Below, piece after piece: positions 57,202 through 64,000 of a stretch of DNA of 64,000 nt. Source of the stretch: Chamaecrista fasciculata (lineage: Eukaryota; Streptophyta; Magnoliopsida; Fabales; Fabaceae). The position numbers and the translations under genes are program-made. Location of the stretch: NCBI GenBank assembly GCA_003254925.1, contig QANZ01041611.1, forward strand, positions 6,754 to 70,753. Direction: 5' to 3'. Numbering within the stretch: the stretch's first letter is position 1; the number at the start of each line of letters is the position of its first letter. Under the pieces are notes generated by a model, which was not told the origin of the DNA, did no database searches, and saw only the letters and a program-made list of their open reading frames with translations.

Positions 57202-58619
57202 TGCTTAAGTCAGTTTCTGCTGGTGAGCAAGGCTTTATGGTAGAGTTTGGGGAAATTATTTTACAAGAGGAAGCAGGGTAGCAGATTCACAAGGACATAA
57301 AGATTTTACTTGAGCAGTATCCAGAAATAGGCAAAGCTCCGGAGGGGCTCCCGCCAACTTGACCCCATGACCATGCTATCAATCTCAAAGAGGGCTCCCA
57401 ACCACCTAATATTCGACCCTACCGATACCCGTATTCGCAGAAGGCCGAGATCGAAAAGTTAGTTAAAGAAATGTTGATAGCAGGGGTTATACGACCCAGT
57501 TACAGCCCATATTCGAGTCCGATATTGTTGGTGAAAAAGAAGGATGGGAGTTGGCGATTTTGTGTGGACTACAGGGCTTTGAACAAACTTACTATCCCCG
57601 ATAAATTCCCGATTCCGGCAATTGATGAACTCTTGGATGAACTCGGGAGAGCTACCATTTTTTCTAAGCTGGACTTGAGGTCCGGATATCACCAAATCCG
57701 GATCAAATCTGGGGATGAGGCTAAAACAGCTTTTCGAACGCATGAGGGACACTACGAGTTCATGGTTATGCCTTTCGGCTTGACCAACACACCATCCACC
57801 TTTCAATCACTGATGAATGATGTCTTTAAAGAGCACTTGAGGAAGTTTATATTAGTATTTTTTGATGATATACTGATATACAGTATTGATTTCTCGTCTC
57901 ACCTCACCCATCTCCGAATTGCTTTGGAGCTGTTGAAGGAGAATCAATTGGTGATTAACCTAAATAAATGTGATTTTGGGCAACCCAAATTGGAGTACTT
58001 GGGGCATATCATTTTAGCTGAAGGAGTTCAAGCGGATCAGAAGAAGATAGAGAGCATGACTAAATGGCCGGTGCCTAAAGATCTAAAGGCCTTGCGGGGA
58101 TTCTTGGGGTTGACTGGTTATTATCGAAGATTCATACGAAACTATGGGAAAATTGCCTCTCCTCTCACTTCCCTCCTAAAGAAAGATGCTTTCAAATGGG
58201 GCGAAGAGGCACACAAATCATTTGAAGCTCTAAAGTTTGCTATGACCACAGTCTCGATTCTTGCTATGCCCGATTTTTCAAAACCATTTGAGGTGGAGGC
58301 GGATGCTTCAGGTAACGGAGTGGGGGCAGTCTTAATGCAAGAAGGAAGGCCGATTGCATATCATAATCAGGTGTTGTCCGAAAAGGCTAAGCAAAGCTTT
58401 GTTTATGAACGGGAGTTAATGGCAATAATCTTTGCAGTTAAGAAATGGCGTCATTACTTAATGGGGCACAAATTAGTTATAAAGACAGATCAAAAGGCCT
58501 GAAAATTCCTCTTTGAACAGCGTGTCATGGATGAAGTGCAGCAAAATGGGTCTCCAAGTTAATGGGTTTTAAGTTTGAGATTTTCTACAAACCCGGGAGT
58601 CAAAATAAGGCAGCGGATG
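57186..58619 (+). pseudogene. Chromovirus-type reverse transcriptase/RNase H (TE-C, second half)
   Basis: It continues the element begun at 48381: ISLKSLLKSVSAGEQGF resumes after the TE-D insertion. Stops at 57279-57281 and 57360-57362 interrupt the linker. The RT is then open from 57363 to 58502: [46 protein letters not shown], and catalytic FFDDILIYS. RNase H begins at [22 protein letters not shown] at 58500-58502 and a following frameshift break RNase H, and TE-E is inserted at 58620 within the 'KAAD' segment. The integrase part is not in the window. Confidence 0.92.
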
Positions 58620-60679
58620 TGTTGGAGATTGTGCCCTAGGGCCAATCATTTTATGTAAATATGTTTTGAACATATTATTAATTTATGGAGATAAATTACT
58701 GTGTTATCATGTTATTAGCATGTTTACCATGATAGCGTCCGTGATTAATTATGAGATAATTAATCTAAATCTGTCCCTGGTCGATTGTTTTTGTGGGAAC
58801 GAAAATGAGCTAAGACCAGCATGACCTCGGTGCATAGAGATGCATGCACTAGATGCTGGGACGAGAGTCATGGTACAATTACGTAAGGGGTTACGAGTTG
58901 CTGGACTGACCCGGAGAGTCCTGCATGGGTTTAGTCATCAGCTTGCCTCTCCTTGTACGCTTGTAGCGATGCCTTAGACCAGAGGTCATCATTATTCCGG
59001 CGTTGTAGTTGTCAGACTTTGGCTTAGTCTAACGTTGCCCGTAACAGGGTAGCCATAAGGGCTAAGTACGGGTTTGATTGATTGCCGTGCTGAGGAATGT
59101 GGATTGACCAAGATGGAATTTTGTCCCTCATAAGATGAGAGATATCTAACTGGCGCCCTCGATGAGTCTGTCCAGGAAAAAGAGTGGTCACTCAGGAAAT
59201 TGGGACTTACTCAGGGAATCGAGAAAGTTGTAGTTTGAATTATGGATGACTTTCCTGTGCCTAGTCCATGACCAAGATATCGTAGGACAATAGGGTCTCT
59301 GACAAGGAAGTACTGAGGTTAAGTCGTTTTAGTAAAAACGATAACTCACGTATTTTGGGTAGTTGTGATGGCTTGCTAGAGTCTGCTCACGACTTGTAGG
59401 TCATGGGGATGACTTGCTGCCAACTTCACGTGGGGCCTGCTGGGTCACACACGAGCAGGAACAGGACACCGTTTTAAAAGGGACACAAATTAGGGTTAAT
59501 TCGTGGGTCACTCCGGTGGCACAATTTAAGACACAGAGGAAATGTCTGGGACATTAGGTTTTGTCTTAATTGATCTACAGATGTGAAATATTTAAATTTG
59601 TGGGACAAGTTTAAATATAATAATTGTTAAATGATTAATGGGGATTAATTATTTACAGTTAAAATATTAGGGAAAAATAATTCAGATAAGGTTCCTAAAA
59701 GTTAGGAAATTATTGAATTATAAAATTCCCCAATAATAATATGAGGGTGGCGCCTCTTTTTAGATTATTTGGATAAATAAAATTGTTTTATTAATTCAAA
59801 TAATAAGTTTGAATTCAAAAGATTTGATGGAGATATCAAAAGATTTGATTCAAACAGATTTGGTGAGATCTCCTCTCAGTATCTTTGGTGAATCATGAAT
59901 TAAGGAAGTTTTTTATTTATAAAATTCCAAGGTAATATTGAGGGAGTTAGGCGCATGGCTTGGTGGGTCCCAAGGGGAGATTTGATCTCTCATTTGATTC
60001 TCCAAAATTGCAGTTTGAATTTAAATTAAAATATTAAGGTAATATTTTAATTGTAAATTCAAGTCCTAAAATAATTATATTATCAGAATATCTTGATTTT
60101 AGGAATAATTAAATAACCAAATATTTTGTCTATAAAAAGGGGGCAAGTCGACTTGCCCCATAAGACAAGCATTCTAACCCTAGCTTTGATTTTCTTCCTC
60201 CTTGTTGAGAGAGAGAGAATCACACCTTTGCACCCAAAACAGAGAAAGTCGACTTTTCTCTAAGAGTTAGAGAAAATCAACTTGACTCCATAACTAGGGT
60301 TTGTGAGAGAAGAAAAGGCAAGAAGAAGTTCTTGTGGGGGGTTTCTTCTGTGCGCCACCTCGGTTGCTGTTTCAAGAAGGAGTTCTTGAGTTCAGAGGTC
60401 TGTAGATTGGTCCTTGGTTCTTTTGGAGAAAAGAACTGAAGGCTAGCACCTTGGTGTCCGAGAAACTGTTCGTGTGGATCACTGGCAGAGGGAGAACGTT
60501 GAGAGTGGGATCCTTGGACACGCCTTGTACAACCATCCGATTGAAACTCGTGAGGTATACCTCTATCTAAAAGTTTTAAATTCTGCTAGCGGATCCGTTC
60601 GGGAATTCTAGGACCTAGGCGCTTTTATTTTATTATTTTATTTTGCTTCCGCTGCGATAGGCGCCTAGGATTCCCAACA
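58620..60679 (+). mobile_element. TE-E 5' LTR (2,060 bp, copia-like primer site)
   Basis: It begins TGTTGGAGATTGTGCCC and ends GGATTCCCAACA; the terminal TGTTGG/CCAACA form the usual short inverted ends. A TATA-like 'gtctataaaaaggggg' is at about 60130. It interrupts TE-C RNase H; the 5 bases before it are GGATG. The same LTR recurs inverted at 61385-63276 and direct from 63277. Confidence 0.88.
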
Positions 60680-60680
60680 G

Positions 60681-60692
60681 TGGTATCAGAGC
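60681..60692 (+). other. Primer-binding site of TE-E
   Basis: TGGTATCAGAGC, one base after the LTR, is complementary to the 3' end of initiator methionine tRNA. This is the standard primer site of plant Ty1/copia elements. Confidence 0.92.
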
Positions 60693-61384
60693 CACGCTAG
60701 TTCTAGGATTTAAAACTGTTTATGTGTACATGTGATTTATGATATGTGTGTTTACCGCTTTCAATCACTTTTGGTTTTACAAAGAAATCCACCGAACGTT
60801 TTTCATAAAAAAATTCAATCTACTGAAAAAGGTGCAAATTATATGTATATGATACATATAGAATCGATTGGATCGATTGGAAAAATTTTCTTGAGTTTTT
60901 AGGCCTAAATCGAAATTCCTTTATAATTATAGTTAAAAGTGTTTTAATTATAATATTATAAAGGTGGCTGAAAATTTGTTAAAATTATGAATTTTAAAAT
61001 TTTTGGGGTCAATAATTATAAATTCTTGAATGGAGATTCATGGTATTTATAATTATTGATAAAAGGCTTAATCTCAAGGAAAGGCATGTTAAAATTGCAC
61101 AGACCCTAAATTGAACACAATCTTAAAAGGAGTTTTAATATATGTGTTGGTTACCGTATTTGACATAATTGTATGAATTGTTCATATTTGAATTGTGTGG
61201 TGTTGGATATGGCTCTAGGAGGTTTATTTCGGTAAATACGGCCTGCGTGTCGTCTCCCTCTACTCTGGTGTGAAATTTACTTTCAGTTTATACCTCAATG
61301 TAACTGGGGTTTATTCACGTGTAATTTTATTTTTCCTTTTAGAAAGGTTCTCTCATTGGCTTGGGAGAATTCTAGGGTAGATGG
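60693..61384 (+). mobile_element. TE-E internal leader, interrupted
   Basis: About 690 bp of untranslated interior with no Gag frame. It ends where the inverted LTR of TE-F starts (61385). Whether TE-E was coding cannot be told from this window. Confidence 0.6.
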
Positions 61385-63276
61385 TGTTGGGGAATTCAGG
61401 GGCGCCTATACGCAGCGGAAGCAAAACCAAATTTAAAACTCTAAAACAAAATGCGCAAAGGGCCAGAATTCCCGAACGGATCCACTAGCTGAATTTAAAA
61501 CTTTTAGATAGTGGTATACCTCACGAGTTTCAATCGGTTTGGTTGTACGGGGCGTGTCCTAGAAGTCCACGTGACGCGTCCTTCCTCCGCCGGTGATCCA
61601 CACGAACAGTTTTGGAGATGCCTAGGTGCTAGCCTCCTTCACTTCTCCAAGTGAATCTGGGACCTTTATCTACGATGTTCTTTTAATTCAAGAACTCTTC
61701 TTGAATTCTCCAAGAACAATATGGCGCCTTGATCAAGAATCCAATTCTTGATCCCACACAACCTTGTCACACAAACTCTAAACTCCTTTAGAGTTGTGCG
61801 CCACTTTCTCTCTCTAGGAAACTAGGTTGCTGATCTGGCCATATTTCATCATGTATTTTAGGGACATTTTAGGGCATTTTATATTCATTTGGGATTCATT
61901 TGCATGCCTTTATGTCCTTTTATGATGAAATATGATGCCTTGAGGTTTGATGATTATTTGGACTATTTTGTGAGTAATTGTGTGGTTTTCTCGGGTTTAA
62001 TCTTTATTATTTGATTGATCCTCTTTATCCTGAGAATTCACTTAGTTCCTCGATGTTCTTGATAGGTTTTAATGAAGTCCAAAGTGCTGAATTACTTCGA
62101 GGAAGGCTCAAGGATGTTTGGAGACGAGTCAGGGACCAAACTGAAANCATAAGAGGATTGGAGGAGGCCCGAGCTTGGTTCTACACTTAGGGAGTTTTAC
62201 TTTACTCTTTTCATCGTTTTATATTAGGGTTTGAGTTTTTCTTGGTTAGAGAACTTGTAATTCTGATATTGATTATGAATTTGAGATTGGATTTTGGATT
62301 CTGATATGTATTGATTATTCTTGTCTTGATTATGATCCGTTCGGATACGTTGTAGTTGGTTTGACTAATAATTGGGATAAGTTTCTCTTTGATAACTTAG
62401 TCTGAGTTATAGAGTTGCCTGAATTCTTGATTTTATCTCGCCATTAGCTTCATTGAAGTGATTATCTTGGTTATGTTTATAATTGAGTTAATTGCTATGT
62501 TTAACGGTAGTGGACAACTTTAGTAAATGGTTTGTGAAGTAATTACTCCGATCTTTATAAGCTAGGAAGGCCGAATTCAATTCCTCTGTTGGGTGTTTCC
62601 ATCAATAAGTGTCTTATCTATCTTTATCGCTTTTGTTTATCTTTTGCTTATCAATCAAAAACCCCAAAAATATTATTGCTTTATTTAATTATTGTTTTAG
62701 GTCTTAGACAAACAATCAAAGAACAAATTTTCTTCGCTTTTACCCGATTGGTGATAACTTGGTATCGTTTACAATTAAACCTTGCACAAAAGTTCCTCGA
62801 GAGATCGACTCGGATTGCACCACTATAGTGCATTAATTCCGGTATTTTTGGCCACCTAGCGACGAGTGCGGTCAGTTGCGTTTTCTCTCTCCTCACCAAG
62901 AGCAAAATCGAATTTTCCCTTGTGAAGAACTAGGCTAAAGTCAATTTTCTAAGTGTGCATGGCCTCTCTCTCTTTAGTCGACTTAGGCTAATCTATTTAT
63001 AGGGTTTGGGGACTTTGATAATTATAATTAGGGAATCCCTAAATTATAGGATTATCAAATTATAAAATCATGAGATCTTTATGTCACAATTTTATGACTT
63101 GAATTCCAATTTAAAATATTACCATATTATTCTAATTTGGATTCAAAAGGCAATCTTGGAGAATCAAATTGGAAGATCAAATCTCCCAAGATCTTCCCAA
63201 GCCATGCGCCTCCCCTCTTCTAATTTTGTTGGAATTTAATAAATTAAAATAACAATCCTAACTCTTAGGAAGTTAT
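61385..63276 (-). mobile_element. TE-F inverted LTR of the TE-E family, twice interrupted
   Basis: It starts TGTTGGGGAATTCAGG, the complement of the LTR 3' end, and follows the TE-E LTR in reverse ('ggatccactagctgaattta', 'cacacgaacagttttgg'). It is interrupted by a solo LTR at 61831-62874 and cut at 63277 by TE-G. About 840 bp of the LTR's 3' half is present. Confidence 0.82.
61831..62874 (+). mobile_element. Solo LTR, 1,044 bp, with perfect 5-bp duplication
   Basis: It starts TGATCTGGCCATATTTC and ends GAGTGCGGTCA, with GTTGC on both sides (61826-61830 and 62875-62879). The 3' part ('gagagatcgactcgg', 'ctagcgacgagtgcgg') resembles the U5 end of Ty3/gypsy (Athila/Tat-like) LTRs. No internal domain adjoins it, so the two LTRs recombined. 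The small ORF at 61978-62190 (N at 62147) is not a known protein. Confidence 0.85.
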
Positions 63277-64000
63277 TGTTGGAGATTGTGCCATAGGGCC
63301 AATCATTTTATGTAAATATGTTGTGAACATATTATTAATTTATGGAAGATAAATTAATGTGTTATCATGTTATTAGCATGTTTACTATGATAACATCCAT
63401 GATTAATTATGAGATAATTAATCTAAATTTGTCCCTGGTCGATTATTTTTGTGGGAACAAAAATGAACTAAGACCAGCATGACCTCGGTGCATGAGATGC
63501 ACGCACTAGATGCTGGGACGAGAGTCATGGTGCAATTACGTAAGGTGGTTACGAGTTGCTGGACTGACCCGGAGAGTCCTGCATGGGTTTAGTCATCAGC
63601 TTGCCTCTCCTTGTACGCCTGTAGCGATGCCTTAGACCTGAGGTCATCATTATTCCGGCGTTGCAGTTGTCAGGCTTTGGCTTAGTCTAACGCTGCCCGT
63701 AACAGGATAGTCATAAGGGCTAAGTACGGGTCTGGTTGATTGCATTGCTGTGGAATATGGATTGGCCAAAATGGGATTTTGTTCCTCATTAGATGAGAGA
63801 TATCTAACTGGCGCCCTCGATGAGTCTGTCCAGGAAAAGAGTGGCCACTCAAGAATTGGGACTTACTCAGGGAATCGAGAAAGTTGTGGTTTGGATTATG
63901 GATGACATTCCTGTGCCTAGTCCATGACCAAGATATCGTAGGACAATCAGATCTCTGACACGGAGGTACTGAGGTTAAGTCGTTTTAGTAAAAACGATAA
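63277..64000 (+). mobile_element. TE-G LTR, direct copy of the TE-E LTR (runs off the window)
   Basis: It begins TGTTGGAGATTGTGCCA and follows TE-E LTR 58620-59345 closely with scattered substitutions and small indels. It sits inside the inverted TE-F LTR; the 5 bases before it are GTTAT. No polypurine tract precedes it, so it is not the 3' LTR of TE-E. Confidence 0.82.

Noticed and set aside
58620..64000. TE-E LTR (58620) and TE-G LTR (63277) as the 5' and 3' LTRs of one element
   Set aside because: TE-G begins inside an inverted copy of the same LTR, with no polypurine tract before it. An independent insertion explains this better.
1..64000. CRISPR arrays, bacterial operons, ribosome-binding sites or rRNA/tRNA genes
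   Set aside because: None are present. tRNA-like A and B boxes belong to SINEs that do not fold as complete tRNAs, and this is plant nuclear DNA.

Overview
This is an AT-rich nuclear segment from a flowering plant, most likely a eudicot. Evidence: spliced genes with GT-AG introns, plant-type proteins, Tat-lineage and chromovirus Ty3/gypsy retrotransposons, LTRs followed by a TGGTATCAGAGC primer site, tRNA-derived SINEs, and many hAT, Mutator-like and PIF-like miniature elements. I cannot name the species.

Three host genes could be traced exon by exon with the reading frame conserved throughout. (1) A small minus-strand gene (10675-12770, 3 coding exons, 138 aa) encodes a probable mitochondrial B12D/MLRQ-like membrane protein. 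(2) A plus-strand gene (21531-27540, 6 coding exons, 384 aa) encodes a group-C Raf-like Ser/Thr kinase of the type that includes Arabidopsis CBC1/CBC2. (3) A plus-strand gene (39174-46932, 7 coding exons, 350 aa) encodes a homocysteine S-methyltransferase closest to the HMT2 type. They look like ordinary housekeeping or signalling genes and show no operon-like link. Their introns are swollen by inverted-repeat elements.

Layout. 1-5245: 3' part of a Tat-lineage gypsy element (TE-A): integrase end, a broken antisense reading frame, and an LTR. 5248-5475: GATATA microsatellite. 5569-8665: a 3.1 kb Mutator-like fold-back element carrying a captured aspartic-protease fragment. 8733-8985: LINE 3' end. 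9000-39000: the B12D-like and kinase genes in AT-rich DNA filled with fold-back, hAT, PIF, SINE and solo-LTR insertions. 39-47 kb: the HMT gene. 47.5-48.4 kb: a composite SINE and a GC-rich patch. 48.38 kb to the end: a stack of nested retrotransposons. A plus-strand chromovirus (TE-C) is split by a minus-strand Tat element (TE-D, about 49233-57185) and by a long-LTR element (TE-E, from 58620). TE-E is interrupted by an inverted relative (TE-F), which itself holds a solo LTR (61831-62874) and a further copy (TE-G, from 63277).

The most interesting system is the antisense gene kept by both Tat elements (TE-A and TE-D). In each, a spliced gene runs opposite to gag-pol, encodes a gypsy-type domain followed by a coiled coil, and appears to start from a TATA box at the outer edge of the 3' LTR. 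Antisense extra ORFs are known in the Tat lineage. The LTR-edge promoter, present in two quite diverged copies, deserves testing.
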